NCBI RefSeq assembly: GCF_902141845.1
Contig: NZ_CABFPH010000027.1
Coordinates: forward strand, 1 to 61,506
Source of the DNA: Methylobacterium symbioticum
GTDB lineage: Bacteria; Pseudomonadota; Alphaproteobacteria; Rhizobiales; Beijerinckiaceae
Length of the DNA stretch: 61,506 bases
Direction of reading: 5' to 3'
Positions 9,472-19,831 of this stretch are shown one piece after another. The position numbers and the translations under genes are program-made. The stretch's first letter is position 1. Each line of letters opens with the position of its first letter. A model generated the notes under the pieces. The model was not told the origin of the DNA and ran no database searches. It saw only the letters and a program-made list of their open reading frames with translations.

Positions 9472-11749
9472 CGGTGACGTCGTCCGCCAGCCGGTGCAGC
9501 TTGAGGTCGAGGCGGCTGCCGCCGAGCTTCAGGTTGAAGATCGAGATGCCGTCCAGGAAGGGCGGCAGGATCGGGTTGCGGAAGCGCACGCGGTTGCGCG
9601 CGTGGTCGATTTCCAGCCCGAGGCAGGCCGCCAGGAAGGCGAAGGGGGCGGCTGCCGCCCAGGCCTGCGGGCTGCAGGCCACCGGATAGGAGACCGGCCC
9701 GCGCTGGCGCCGCCGCATGAAGCCGCAGAACAGCTCGGGCAGGCGCTTCTGGTCCTGGTAGAGCGAGGTCTCGAACATGCCCTGGAAGATCCGGGCCGCC
9801 TCCTGCTTGAGGTCGTAGCGGGCAAGCCCCATCGCGATCATCGCGTTGTCGTGCGGCCAGATCGAGCCGTTGTGGTAGGACATCGGGTTGTAGCGCGCCT
9901 CGCCGCGGGCGATGGTGCGCACGCCCCATCCGTTGAACCCGTCCTTCGAGAGCAGCTGCTCGGCGACCTTGGCCGCGCGCTCGGGCAGCGCGATGCCGGT
10001 GAACAGGGCGTGCCCCGCATTCGAGGAGCGCACCGCGCACTGCTTCTTGGCCCCGTCGAGGGCGAGCGCGTAGGTGCCGATCTCCTCGTTCCAGAAGGCG
10101 GCGTCGAACGCCTCGCGCAGGGTGCGGGCCTCGTGGGTCAGCCGCTCGGCCAGGGCATCGTGGCCGAGCATGGCCGCGAGCTTCGCCATGCCGTTCTTGG
10201 CAGCGTAGACGTAGCCCTGCACCTCGCAGAGCGCGATCGGCCCCTTCGCCAGTTGTCCATCGGTATGGAAGATCGAATCGTGGCTGTCCTTCCAGCCCTG
10301 ATTCTCCAGGCCCTTGTCGGTGTCGCGGGCATATTCCACGAAGCCGTCGCCGTCGCGGTCGCCGTACTCGTTCATCCAGGCGAGGGCGAGTTCCAGGGCC
10401 GGCCAGATCCGCGCGATCGTCTCGCGGTCGCCGGTGACGGCGTAGTACTCCCAGGCCAGCATCACGAAGAGCGGCGTGCCGTCGATCGTGCCGTAATAGT
10501 GCCGGAACGGCACCTCGCCGAGCATCGCCATCTCGCCGCGGCGGGTCTCGTGCAGCACCTTGCCGGGCTGCGCGTCGGCGGCCGGATCGACCGCCTTGGC
10601 CTGGGTCGAGGCGAGGTAGCGCAGCACGCCCTTGGCAAAATTCGGGTCGATCCACAGCGCCATCATCGCGGTGATGATGCCATCGCGGCCGAACACGGTG
10701 GAGTACCAGGGGATGCCGGCGAAGGGGTAGATGCCCTCGGGCGTCCGGCTCGCCAGCATGTAGAGGTCGGCGGTGGCGCGGCAGGCGCCCTCGTTGAACT
10801 GGTCGTTCGAGGAGATGATCGTGGTGATGCCGGCGCAGAGGGCGCGCAGGTCACGCCGCCCGTCGCGGTAGGCGCGGGCGAAGATCGTCCCCTCGGAGAG
10901 ACCCTTCGGATGGCGGAGGCCGCCGCCGCTGCTGCCGGCCGCGAGGGAGAGCTTGGCCGCCGCATCCTCGCCGACCTGCTCGGCGCTCGGCGCGCTGATG
11001 AAGGCGCGGTGCGATTCAAACACCACGCGCACGAACAGCGAGGCCCGGCCGCCCGGCGGCAGGGAGACCTCGAACACCGCCTTGCCTGGCTCCAGGGTCT
11101 TCGGGGTCGGCCCGAAATGCAGGGCGGTGGTGCGCACGATCTCGTCGAGGCCGACATAGCGGAACTGCACCTCGGTCTCGCTCGCCACCTGAACGGCCCG
11201 GCGCCCGCGCCGCGGCCGGTCGGTGCCGCGCACCTCGAACAGGTCGCGGTAATCGGCGTCGAAGGTGACAGCGATCCGGAGGGTGCGGTGGCGCGAATCG
11301 TAGGAGCGCAGGCCGATCCGGTCGTAGCAGGCGCCCTTGAACAGGAACTTGGTGCGCTCGATCGCAATCACCTCGCGCGGGATCGTGGTCCCGTCATGGG
11401 CGTCGAGGCGGATGTCGGGCGTCGTCATGTCGACGCTCAGCGCGCCGTTGTCGTCCTGCATCACCGAGGAGAGCATCAGCGGGCGCTGGCCTTCCACGGT
11501 GAATTCGAGGCGCGAGAGATAGCGCGTGTCCTGAAAGTAGAGCCCCTCCGGCCCCGGCTGCACGCCGATATCGCCGTAGGAGTCGAGCACGGCGAAGGAC
11601 TCGCCGTATTTGAGGGCGCGGAGCGGCCGCTCGGTGAGCGAGGTCTGCGCCTCGATGTGATAGGGGGGCAGCACCTCGTCGGCATCCTGGAAGCCGCGCA
11701 GAGCCGCCTTCATCGTGTTCTGCACCTTCGCCGTCACGCTCTCCGCCAT
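9422..11749 (-). CDS. Amylo-alpha-1,6-glucosidase (glycogen-debranching-type)
   Basis: The protein has 775 residues. Residues of about 25-230 are the N-terminal beta-sandwich of the GDE_N family (SLTERPLRALKYGESFAVLD, GLYFQDTRYLSRLEF). The rest is an (alpha/alpha)6 barrel with GIPWYSTVFGRDGIITAMM, MNEYGDRDGDGFVEYARD and GLENQGWKDSHDSI, where glycosidase clan members carry their acidic catalytic residues. The family hydrolyses alpha-1,6 branches of glycogen or related oligosaccharides. The GT4 gene lies 167 bases upstream on the same strand, which suggests joint action on one glucan or glycoside. No signal peptide is visible, so it is probably cytoplasmic. The real substrate is not known. Confidence 0.85.
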   Translation of the reverse strand: MAESVTAKVQNTMKAALRGFQDADEVLPPYHIEAQTSLTERPLRALKYGESFAVLDSYGDIGVQPGPEGLYFQDTRYLSRLEFTVEGQRPLMLSSVMQDDNGALSVDMTTPDIRLDAHDGTTIPREVIAIERTKFLFKGACYDRIGLRSYDSRHRTLRIAVTFDADYRDLFEVRGTDRPRRGRRAVQVASETEVQFRYVGLDEIVRTTALHFGPTPKTLEPGKAVFEVSLPPGGRASLFVRVVFESHRAFISAPSAEQVGEDAAAKLSLAAGSSGGGLRHPKGLSEGTIFARAYRDGRRDLRALCAGITTIISSNDQFNEGACRATADLYMLASRTPEGIYPFAGIPWYSTVFGRDGIITAMMALWIDPNFAKGVLRYLASTQAKAVDPAADAQPGKVLHETRRGEMAMLGEVPFRHYYGTIDGTPLFVMLAWEYYAVTGDRETIARIWPALELALAWMNEYGDRDGDGFVEYARDTDKGLENQGWKDSHDSIFHTDGQLAKGPIALCEVQGYVYAAKNGMAKLAAMLGHDALAERLTHEARTLREAFDAAFWNEEIGTYALALDGAKKQCAVRSSNAGHALFTGIALPERAAKVAEQLLSKDGFNGWGVRTIARGEARYNPMSYHNGSIWPHDNAMIAMGLARYDLKQEAARIFQGMFETSLYQDQKRLPELFCGFMRRRQRGPVSYPVACSPQAWAAAAPFAFLAACLGLEIDHARNRVRFRNPILPPFLDGISIFNLKLGGSRLDLKLHRLADDVTVSVLRRTGDAQVSMVK

Positions 11750-11792
11750 GCTTCAGCTCTCCGGTCCGGGTGTGGTCAGGCTACGAATCGAC

Positions 11793-11822
11793 AGGGCCGC
11801 CGCATCGCGATGCGGCGGCCCT
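11793..11822. other. Perfect 30-base palindrome between GT4 and glucosidase genes
   Basis: Two perfectly complementary 15-base arms (starting AGGGCCGCCG) meet without a spacer at 11807/11808. There is no T run on either side. In the minus-strand transcript this could be a processing or stabilising hairpin between the two genes. It could also be a terminator remnant or a protein-binding palindrome. Confidence 0.6.
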
Positions 11823-11916
11823 TGTGACCGTCTGAGTTAGGCGCTTGTGGGACGCCCGCCAGGGTGCCCGGCCCGAAGCAGGCCCGGCGCCGGCACGAAA
11901 TCCGGCGTCGCCGTCG

Positions 11917-13050
11917 TCAGGCCGGCATGGCGGCGACCGAGATCGCCGGACGGGCGGTGCCGTTCATCTCGCCATAATGCGGCGCGAAGGGCGCGGCCTT
12001 GGAGAGCTTGATGACCTCGCCCTGGCGCGAGAGCAGCTCCTCGTAGGCGGCGACGTACTTCTTCACCATGCATTCGGCGGTGAAGGCGGTCTCGAAGTGG
12101 CGGCGCACGCCGGCGCGGCTCATCGTCTTGACCTTGTCCACCGCGGCGACCGCCTCGTCCATCGAGTCGCAGAGCACGCCGCCGACACCGTCCTTGATCA
12201 CCTCGGGGACCGAGCCGTTGCGGAAGGCGATCACCGGGGTGCCGGCCGACATCGCCTCGATCATCACCAGGCCGAAGGGCTCCGGCCAATCGATCGGGAA
12301 GGCGAGCGCCAGCGCGTTGCCGAGGAAGTCCTTCTTCTGCTCCTCGTTGATCTCGCCGATATACTCGATCAGCGGGTGGTGGATCATCGGCTCGATGACC
12401 TCGTCCCAGTACTCCTGGTCCGCCTTGTCGACCTTCGCGGCGATCTTCAGCGGCACGCCGGAGCGCTTGGCCATCTCGATCGCGCGGTCGGGGCGCTTCT
12501 CGGGCGAGATGCGGCCGAGGAAGGCGAGGTAGCCGCCCTTCGATTCGGGGTAGAACGGGCAGTTCTCCGCCGGCAGGCCGTGATGGATGGTCGACAGCCA
12601 GTTCGAGTTCGAGGGCATGGGCAGGCGCTGGTTGTCGGAGATCGACACCAGGGGCATGCCGGTGAAGGTCTTGTAGACCGGCATGAAGTCCGGCACGTCG
12701 AGGCGGCCGTGCATCGTGGTGACGCACTTGTAGTAGAGATCCTCGAACATCGGGTACTGCAGCAGGTCGATGTGGAAGTGCAGGATGTCGAATTCGTGCG
12801 CCCTGCGATGGACCTGATGCAGCATCGCGAGATGGCTCGCGGTGTGGTCGCGGTAGCCGAGCAGGCGCAGGCCCTCCGGCGTGCAGGCCGCAAGCTTGGC
12901 GCTCGTCTGGGAATCGCCGCTGGCGAACAGGGTCACATCATGGCCCTGGCGGACGAGTTCTTCGGTGATCCAGCTCACGACGCGCTCGGTGCCGCCGTAG
13001 AACTTCGGAGGGACGGCCTCCGAAAGCGGGGCAATCTGGGCAATGCGCAC
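11917..13050 (-). CDS. Glycosyltransferase family 4 protein
   Basis: The product has 377 residues of GT-B fold. The N-terminus, MRIAQIAPLSEAVPPKFYGG then TERVVSWITEELVRQGHDV, is typical of GT4 enzymes, with the glycine-rich loop and the helix that follows. The donor-binding half contains FLGRISPEKRPDRAIEMAKR (near 170-190) and EPFGLVMIEAMSAGTPVIAF, the E-x7-E motif region. The acceptor is unknown. With the debranching-type glucosidase encoded directly downstream, a role in making a soluble glucan or compatible glycoside is a reasonable inference. The start has AGGAGAC about seven bases upstream. Confidence 0.85.
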   Translation of the reverse strand: MRIAQIAPLSEAVPPKFYGGTERVVSWITEELVRQGHDVTLFASGDSQTSAKLAACTPEGLRLLGYRDHTASHLAMLHQVHRRAHEFDILHFHIDLLQYPMFEDLYYKCVTTMHGRLDVPDFMPVYKTFTGMPLVSISDNQRLPMPSNSNWLSTIHHGLPAENCPFYPESKGGYLAFLGRISPEKRPDRAIEMAKRSGVPLKIAAKVDKADQEYWDEVIEPMIHHPLIEYIGEINEEQKKDFLGNALALAFPIDWPEPFGLVMIEAMSAGTPVIAFRNGSVPEVIKDGVGGVLCDSMDEAVAAVDKVKTMSRAGVRRHFETAFTAECMVKKYVAAYEELLSRQGEVIKLSKAAPFAPHYGEMNGTARPAISVAAMPA

Positions 13051-13451
13051 GAAAGTGTCTCCTGTGAAGGCCGGAATTTCGGGGATCTAACCCGTTCGGG
13101 CCTGAGTGGGACATGAACGAAACGGACGGCCAAGGTTTATGGTTCCTGGGCACCGCCACGGTCACGCGCGATTTGTGCAACGCGCAAACCGGTCCCCGAT
13201 TTCCACGCCTCACCGCTGATTCGTGCGCGGTTTCGGGCCGGATGCGCCCCAGCCGCGCCGGGCGACGCCGCAGGCGGCGCGCCTTCGGGGCCGGGCATTG
13301 ATGCGGCGTCTCGTTTCTGTCATAAGCCGCCCCGCGTCGAACCGCCCGGCCGTAGGGCTGCCGTGGCGGTTCGTGCTGCTCCTCAATGAAGCATCAAAGG
13401 CGCGTGGTTCCGGTCTCCCGGCCGGAAGCGTTCGCGCTATCGGAGAGCCAA
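13051..13451. other. Intergenic region upstream of rpmI
   Basis: The gap holds the divergent promoters of the GT4 gene and of rpmI-rplT. I see no convincing gene. A GCGCAAACC element at about 13183-13191 follows an imperfect dyad, TTGTGC-AAC-GCGCAA (13173-13187), which resembles elements upstream of pheS and dapA. The region 13250-13300 is dense in GC-rich hairpins. infC is not upstream here, unlike the common infC-rpmI-rplT arrangement. Confidence 0.45.
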
Positions 13452-13655
13452 ATGCCCAAGCTGAAGACGAAATCGGGCGCCAAGAAGCGCTTCAAGATCA
13501 CCGGGACCGGCAAGGTCCTCTACGCCCAGGCCGGCAAGCGCCACGGGATGATCAAGCGGACGACGAAGCAGATCCGCAACCTGCGCGGCACCACGACCCT
13601 GTTCGAGGGCGACGCCGCCAACGTGAAGAAGTACTTCCTGCCGAACCAGCGGTAA
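13452..13655 (+). CDS. rpmI: 50S ribosomal protein L35
   Basis: The product has 67 residues, starting [20 protein letters not shown], a very characteristic basic N-terminus. It ends KKYFLPNQR. The open frame reaches back to 13386, but the ATG at 13452 gives the family N-terminus and has GGAGAG upstream. It lies 50 bases before rplT, and the two form the usual L35-L20 unit. Confidence 0.97.
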   Translation: MPKLKTKSGAKKRFKITGTGKVLYAQAGKRHGMIKRTTKQIRNLRGTTTLFEGDAANVKKYFLPNQR

Positions 13656-13705
13656 GTCCTTCATCCTTAAGCGTATCTGAATTCTAGAATTCCAGGAGAT
13701 ATCCC

Positions 13706-14071
13706 ATGGCCCGCGTCAAGCGCGGCGTGACGAGTCACGCGAAGCACAAGAAGGTCCTGAAGGCGGCGAAGGGCTATTACGGCCGTCGCAAGAACACGAT
13801 CCGCATCGCCAAGCAGGCGGTCGAGAAGGGCATGCAGTATGCCTACCGCGACCGCAAGAACAAGAAGCGCACCTTCCGCGCCCTCTGGATCCAGCGCCTC
13901 AACGCCGCGGTCCGTGAGCATGGCCTGACCTATTCGCGCTTCATCAATGGCCTCGCCAAGTCGGGCATCGTCGTCGACCGCAAGGCCCTGTCGGAGCTCG
14001 CCATCCACGAGCCGGCGAGCTTCGCCGCCGTCGTCGAGAAGGCCAAGGCCGCCCTCCCGAAGGCCGCCTGA
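13706..14071 (+). CDS. rplT: 50S ribosomal protein L20
   Basis: The product has 121 residues and starts [20 protein letters not shown], the conserved extension of L20 that binds 23S rRNA early in assembly. A clear CCAGGAGA ribosome-binding site lies upstream of the ATG. The C-terminal domain includes [20 protein letters not shown]. It is followed by a strong terminator-like hairpin before pheS. Confidence 0.97.
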   Translation: MARVKRGVTSHAKHKKVLKAAKGYYGRRKNTIRIAKQAVEKGMQYAYRDRKNKKRTFRALWIQRLNAAVREHGLTYSRFINGLAKSGIVVDRKALSELAIHEPASFAAVVEKAKAALPKAA

Positions 14072-14099
14072 GCGCGACCCGGCATCCCGCGATGCTGCG

Positions 14100-14141
14100 A
14101 AAGGCGCGGCGCTCCTCGTGAGCGCCGCGCCTTTGCTTTTT
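14100..14141 (+). terminator. Terminator between rplT and pheS
   Basis: A perfect stem of 12 GC-rich pairs (GGCGCGGCGCTC at 14103-14114 with GAGCGCCGCGCC at 14120-14131) is extended by three A-T pairs. It is followed by TTTGCTTTTT. It separates the ribosomal protein genes from pheS-pheT. It might also act as an attenuator for pheST. Confidence 0.9.
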
Positions 14142-14176
14142 CCGGCGCCTCGCAATGCGGCGATGCGGGCGCCCGT

Positions 14177-14216
14177 CGTTTGCGCGCTTGCGTGAGATCG
14201 CGCAAACGCGCAAACG
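14177..14216. promoter_or_regulatory. Inverted and direct repeats of CGCGCAAACG upstream of pheS
   Basis: CGTTTGCGCG (14177-14186) is an exact inverted copy of CGCGCAAACG (14199-14208). A second direct copy, GCGCAAACG, follows at 14208-14216. The cluster lies about 30 bases before the pheS start. The ten-base unit recurs at 47833-47842, upstream of dapA. It may be an operator or a leader hairpin; no function is known. Confidence 0.45.
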
Positions 14217-14244
14217 CCTCCGCACCAGCACGACCAGCGGCGAC

Positions 14245-15348
14245 ATGACGACCGGCGACATGGCAACGACCGACCTCGACACCCTCGAACGCGATCTCCT
14301 GGCCCAGGTCGAATCCGCCTCCGACGAGGCGGCGCTCGAGGCCGTGCGCGTCGCCGCGCTCGGCAAGAAGGGCAGCGTCTCGGACCTCCTGAAGACCTTG
14401 GGCGCCATGACGCCCGACGAGCGCAAGACCCGCGGCCCCCAGATCAACGGGCTGCGCGACCGCGTTCAGGGCGCGCTTGCCGGCCGCCGGGAAGCGCTCG
14501 CCGAGGCGGCGCTCGAGGCCCGTCTCGCAGCCGAGCGGATCGATGTGACGCTGCCCTTGCGCGAGGCGCCGGAAGCGCGCGGACGCATCCACCCGATCTC
14601 CCAGGTCGTGGACGAGATCACCGCGATCTTCGCCGATATGGGCTTCGCGGTGGCCGAGGGGCCGGACATCGAGACGGACGAGCTGAACTTCACCGCGCTC
14701 AACTTCCCGCCCGGCCATCCGGCGCGCGAGATGCACGACACCTTCTTCCTCGCGCCCGACGCGCAGGGGAAGCGGAAGGTGCTGCGCACGCACACCTCGC
14801 CGGTCCAGATCCGCACCATGCGCACCAAGGCGCCGCCGATCCGGGTGATCATCCCGGGCCGGACCTACCGGCACGATTCCGACCAGACCCACACGCCGAT
14901 GTTCCACCAGTGCGAGGGGCTGGTGATCGACTCGGCGGCCAATATCGCGAACCTGAAATGGGTCCTGGAGGAGTTCTGCCGCGCCTTCTTCGAGGTTGAC
15001 GCCGTGAAGATGCGCTTTCGGCCCTCGTTCTTCCCCTTCACGGAGCCCTCGGCCGAGGTCGACATCCAGTGCGCCCGCAAGGGCGGCGAGATCCGTTTCG
15101 GCGAGGGCACGGATTGGCTGGAGATCCTCGGCTGCGGCATGGTCCACCCCAACGTGCTGCGCAATTGCGGTCTCGATCCGGACCAGGTCCAGGGCTTCGC
15201 CTTCGGCGTCGGTCTCGACCGCATCGCCATGCTCAAATACGGCATGCCGGACCTGCGCCCCTTCTTCGAGGCGGATGTGCGCTGGCTCGACCATTACGGC
15301 TTCCGCCCGCTCGACGTGCCGAGCCTGGTCGCCGGCCTGACCGCCTGA
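14245..15348 (+). CDS. pheS: Phenylalanine--tRNA ligase alpha subunit
   Basis: This is the catalytic subunit that charges tRNA(Phe) as an alpha2-beta2 enzyme with PheT. From ATG 14245 it has 367 residues; a second ATG at 14260 ([14 protein letters not shown]) is equally possible. Class II motifs are visible: [21 protein letters not shown] spans motif 2, and [13 protein letters not shown] near the C-terminus is motif 3. The N-terminal coiled coil covers about residues 5-90. pheT follows after 82 bases. An open frame reaches back to 14155, but it runs through repeats and is not credible as coding. Confidence 0.96.
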   Translation: MTTGDMATTDLDTLERDLLAQVESASDEAALEAVRVAALGKKGSVSDLLKTLGAMTPDERKTRGPQINGLRDRVQGALAGRREALAEAALEARLAAERIDVTLPLREAPEARGRIHPISQVVDEITAIFADMGFAVAEGPDIETDELNFTALNFPPGHPAREMHDTFFLAPDAQGKRKVLRTHTSPVQIRTMRTKAPPIRVIIPGRTYRHDSDQTHTPMFHQCEGLVIDSAANIANLKWVLEEFCRAFFEVDAVKMRFRPSFFPFTEPSAEVDIQCARKGGEIRFGEGTDWLEILGCGMVHPNVLRNCGLDPDQVQGFAFGVGLDRIAMLKYGMPDLRPFFEADVRWLDHYGFRPLDVPSLVAGLTA

Positions 15349-15430
15349 TCCCTGCGGCGGCCGCGGGCCGCCCTCCGCGCATCCTGCCCGGCGCGCCGGC
15401 CCGACCGGCGCCTGCCGAGGGACCTATCCG

Positions 15431-17851
15431 ATGAAGTTCACGCTCTCCTGGCTCAAGGACCACCTCGATACCACCGCGACCCTGGACGAGATCGCCGAGA
15501 CGCTCACGCGCATCGGCCTCGAGGTCGAGGGCATCGAGGACAAGGCCGCCGCCCTGAAGCCCTACGTCGTGGCCAAGGTGCTCACCGCCGAGCAGCATCC
15601 GAACGCCGACCGGCTGCGCGTCTGCACCGTCGATGCCGGCGACGGCCAGCCGCTGCAGGTGGTCTGCGGCGCGCCCAACGCCCGCGCCGGCATGCTCTCG
15701 GTCTTCGCGCCGCCGGGCACCTACGTTCCGGGCAAGAACATCACCCTCGCGGTCGGCACCATCCGCGGTGTCGAGAGCCGGGGCATGCTCTGCTCGGGCG
15801 CCGAGCTGGGCCTCGGCGACGATCATGACGGCATCCTCGACCTGCCCGCGGACGCGCCCGTCGGCACGCCCTACGCGCTCTATGCCGGGCTCGACGATCC
15901 GGTCATCGAGATCAACCTGACCCCGAACCGGCCGGACTGCACCGCCGTCACCGGCATCGCCCGCGACCTCGCCGCGGCCGGTCTCGGCAGCCTGAAGCGC
16001 GAGCCGCAGCCGCCGGTGCGCGGCGAGGGCCCCTGCCCCGTGGGCGTCAGCCTCGACCTCGACCCGAACCACCGCGACCTCGCCCCGCTCTTCGCCCTTC
16101 GCCTCGTGCGCGGCGTGCGCAACGGGCCCTCGCCCGACTGGATGCAGGCGCGGCTGCGGGCGATCGGGCTTCGCCCGATCAACGCGCTCGTCGACATCAC
16201 CAACTACATGACCTTCGACCGCGGCCGGCCGCTGCACGTCTTCGACGCGGCCAAGGTGCAGGGCGACCTCTCCGTCCGCCTCGCCCGCGAGGGCGAGAGC
16301 CTGAAGGCGCTCGACGGCCGCACGCACGCGCTCACCGCCGAGATGGTGGTGATCGCTGATCGGCAGGGCATCGAGTCGATCGCCGGCATCATCGGCGGCG
16401 AGGCCTCGGGTTGCGACGAGACCACCACCGACGTGCTGATCGAATCGGCCCTGTGGAATCCGCAGAACATTGCACAGACCGGGCGGCGCCTCGGCGTCGT
16501 GACGGATGCCCGCTACCGCTTCGAGCGCGGCGTCGATCCGGCCTCGACCCTGCCCGGCCTCGACATCGCCACCCGCCTCGTCCTCGAGATCTGCGGCGGC
16601 AGCCCGACCGAGGCCGTGATCGCGGGCGAGCTGCCCGAGACCGAGCATGTCATCGACTTCCCGTGGACGGAGGTGCGCCGGCTCGCCGGCATCGACCTGC
16701 CGCGGCCGGAGATGAAGGTGATCCTCGAGTCCCTCGGCTTCCACGTGGCCGGCTCGGGCGACCGGGTGAAGGTACTCACCCCCTCCTGGCGCCCGGACGT
16801 CGAGGGTAAGGCGGATCTCGTCGAGGAGATCGTGCGCATCGCCGGTCTCGACCGGATCGAGGCGAAGCCCCTGCCCCGGCCCGCCAGCGTCGCGAAATCC
16901 GTGCTCACGCCCCTGCAGAAGCGCACCCGCCTCGCCCGCCGAGCGCTGGCGAGCCGCGGCCTGATGGAGGCGGTGACCTGGTCCTTCATCCCGCACGCCG
17001 TTGCCGAACTGTTCGGGGGCGGACGCGCGGATCTGGTTCTCGCCAACCCGATCGCCTCCGACCTGTCGGACATGCGCCCGAGCCTCGTCCCCGGCCTCGC
17101 GCGCGCGGCCCAGCGCAACGCCGACCGCGGCTACCCGGATGTGGCCCTGTTCGAGGTCGGCCAGTGCTTCGGCAACGACGAGCCCGAGGGGCAGTCCCTG
17201 CGTGCGGCGGCCCTGCGCCGCGGCACCGCCGGCTTCACCGGGGCCGGCCGGCACTGGGACGGCACGGCCGCGACCGTCGACGCCTTCGAGGCCAAGGCCG
17301 ACGCCCTCGCCCTGCTGGCGAGCCTGGGCGTGCCGACTGGTGGCCTGCAGGTGGCCGCTGGCGGCCCGGCGTGGCTCCATCCCGGCCGGTCCGGCACCCT
17401 GCAATTCGGGCCGAAGAATCAGGTCGGCTTCTTCGGCGAGATCCATCCGCGGGTCATGAAGGCCCTCGACCTGAAGGGGACGCTCGTCGCCTTCGAGATC
17501 GATCTGGGCGCCCTGCCGCTGCCGAAGCAGAAGGCGACCAAGACCAAGCCCGTCCTGGCGCTGTCCGACTTCCAGCCGCTCTCGCGCGACTTCGCCTTCG
17601 TGGTCGGCCGCGACGTGCCGGCGGGCGAGATCGTGCGCGCGGCGCAGGGCGCGGAGCGCAAGCTCGTCGCAGGCATCGACGTGTTCGACATCTACGAGGG
17701 CGCGGGCATCCCCGAGGGCCAGAAGTCGGTGGCCATCGCCGTCCGGCTCCAGCCCGTCGAGCGCACCCTGACCGATGCCGAGATCGAGACGGTGAGCCAG
17801 CGGATCGTCGCCGAGGTCGCGCGCAAGACCGGCGCCACCCTGCGGGCCTGA
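15431..17851 (+). CDS. pheT: Phenylalanine--tRNA ligase beta subunit
   Basis: The product has 806 residues, normal for bacterial PheT. Domains in order are an N-terminal OB-fold tRNA-binding domain (about 39-148, beginning [20 protein letters not shown] split by family positions), the B3/B4 editing region (about 210-390), B5 (about 400-470), the catalytic-like core, and a C-terminal anticodon-binding FDX-ACB domain (about 710-806, from [15 protein letters not shown]). It is co-transcribed with pheS. The antisense frame of 916 codons over this gene is a GC-skew shadow. Confidence 0.97.
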   Translation: MKFTLSWLKDHLDTTATLDEIAETLTRIGLEVEGIEDKAAALKPYVVAKVLTAEQHPNADRLRVCTVDAGDGQPLQVVCGAPNARAGMLSVFAPPGTYVPGKNITLAVGTIRGVESRGMLCSGAELGLGDDHDGILDLPADAPVGTPYALYAGLDDPVIEINLTPNRPDCTAVTGIARDLAAAGLGSLKREPQPPVRGEGPCPVGVSLDLDPNHRDLAPLFALRLVRGVRNGPSPDWMQARLRAIGLRPINALVDITNYMTFDRGRPLHVFDAAKVQGDLSVRLAREGESLKALDGRTHALTAEMVVIADRQGIESIAGIIGGEASGCDETTTDVLIESALWNPQNIAQTGRRLGVVTDARYRFERGVDPASTLPGLDIATRLVLEICGGSPTEAVIAGELPETEHVIDFPWTEVRRLAGIDLPRPEMKVILESLGFHVAGSGDRVKVLTPSWRPDVEGKADLVEEIVRIAGLDRIEAKPLPRPASVAKSVLTPLQKRTRLARRALASRGLMEAVTWSFIPHAVAELFGGGRADLVLANPIASDLSDMRPSLVPGLARAAQRNADRGYPDVALFEVGQCFGNDEPEGQSLRAAALRRGTAGFTGAGRHWDGTAATVDAFEAKADALALLASLGVPTGGLQVAAGGPAWLHPGRSGTLQFGPKNQVGFFGEIHPRVMKALDLKGTLVAFEIDLGALPLPKQKATKTKPVLALSDFQPLSRDFAFVVGRDVPAGEIVRAAQGAERKLVAGIDVFDIYEGAGIPEGQKSVAIAVRLQPVERTLTDAEIETVSQRIVAEVARKTGATLRA

Positions 17852-17955
17852 CCGGGGCCCCGGCCTCGCCCGCCACAAGCCGGCGGAGCGACCGGATCGG
17901 GGCTCTCCCCATATCGCATCGCCTGGCGCCGAACCGGCCACCCAAGGAGCGGAGC

Positions 17956-18798
<843 letters not shown>

Positions 18799-18804
<6 letters not shown>

Positions 18805-19638
18805 CATCGGCAGCGTGCGGGGACGCGGCCCCCGCGGGAAATGCGCATCGATCATCGCGATCTCGGCCGCGTTCAACACGAGATCGGCAGCGCCGGCATT
18901 CTCGATCGCCCGCGCGGCGCGCACGGTCTTCGGCACGGTGAAGGTGTTGTCGAGCCGCGTGAGGAAAGCCAGGGCCACCGCGTAGGGCGTCGTCCCGTGG
19001 GCTTGGGCGATGCTCGCGAGCACGGCGCCGCCCGCGCTCGACGGGTCGGGAAATTCGCCGCTTCCGAAGGGTGAGTAGCCGACGAGCGCGACGCCGTGCT
19101 GCGCGCACCAGGGGATGACCGCGTGCTCGATGGCCCGTTCGCCGAGGTGGTAGAGCACCTGATTGCAGGCGATGCGGTAGGGCCCGGCGATCCGCAGCGC
19201 GGCTTCCAGATCGTCCACGTCGAAATTGCTGAGCCCCCAGGACAGGATCTTGCCGTCGCGGCGCAGGTCCTCGAACCCCGCAATCGTTTCCTCGAGCGGA
19301 TGATGACCGGGCCAGTGCAGCAGGTAACAGTCGAGCCGGTCGGTGCCGAGGCGCTTCAGCGACTGCTCGCAGGCGCGCACGACTCCGCGGCGCGTCGCGT
19401 TGCCGGGCACCACCTTGGAGACGAGAAAGACTTCCTCCCGGAGACCTTCAACGGCCTCGCGCACGATCGCCTCGCCGTCGTCGTACATCTCGGCCGTATC
19501 GATATGCGTCATTCCCGCATCGATGCCGGCCCGCAACGCCTCCACCGCGGCGGAGCGGTCCGCCGAGTCGATGCGCCACGTGCCCTGGCCGATCACGGGC
19601 ACCCGTACCCCCGTCGAGCCGAAGCCTCTGGCGTACAT
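18799..19638 (-). CDS. Aldo/keto reductase
   Basis: From the ATG at 19638, which has GAGGGAG upstream, the protein has 279 residues. It has the full AKR pattern: GQGTWRIDSADR at the N-terminus, GMTHIDTAEMYDDGEAIV (catalytic Asp and Tyr), VSKVVPGN (catalytic Lys), LLHWPGHHPLEET (catalytic His), and WGLSNFDVDDLE. The C-terminal NADPH-binding part includes VPKTVRAARAIENAGA. It resembles the DkgA/YajO-like general reductases of aldehydes and ketones. The physiological substrate is unknown. The open frame extends 101 codons upstream without conservation. Confidence 0.92.
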
Positions 19639-19831
19639 GCAGCGCTCCCTCTCGTGCCGCCGACTTTCACGACGCGTCCGCGGCTTCGTCATGCGCGTCC
19701 GGCAGAACCCAACCTGTGGTTGTTGGGCTCGGGGCGGGCGCGTCGCATCCGCGTAGACCGCCTTATTCACGCCATCAACGGGGAATGAGCAATGGGTCGG
19801 TCCCGTCGTCGGTGGTAGACTTTCGGCCAGG

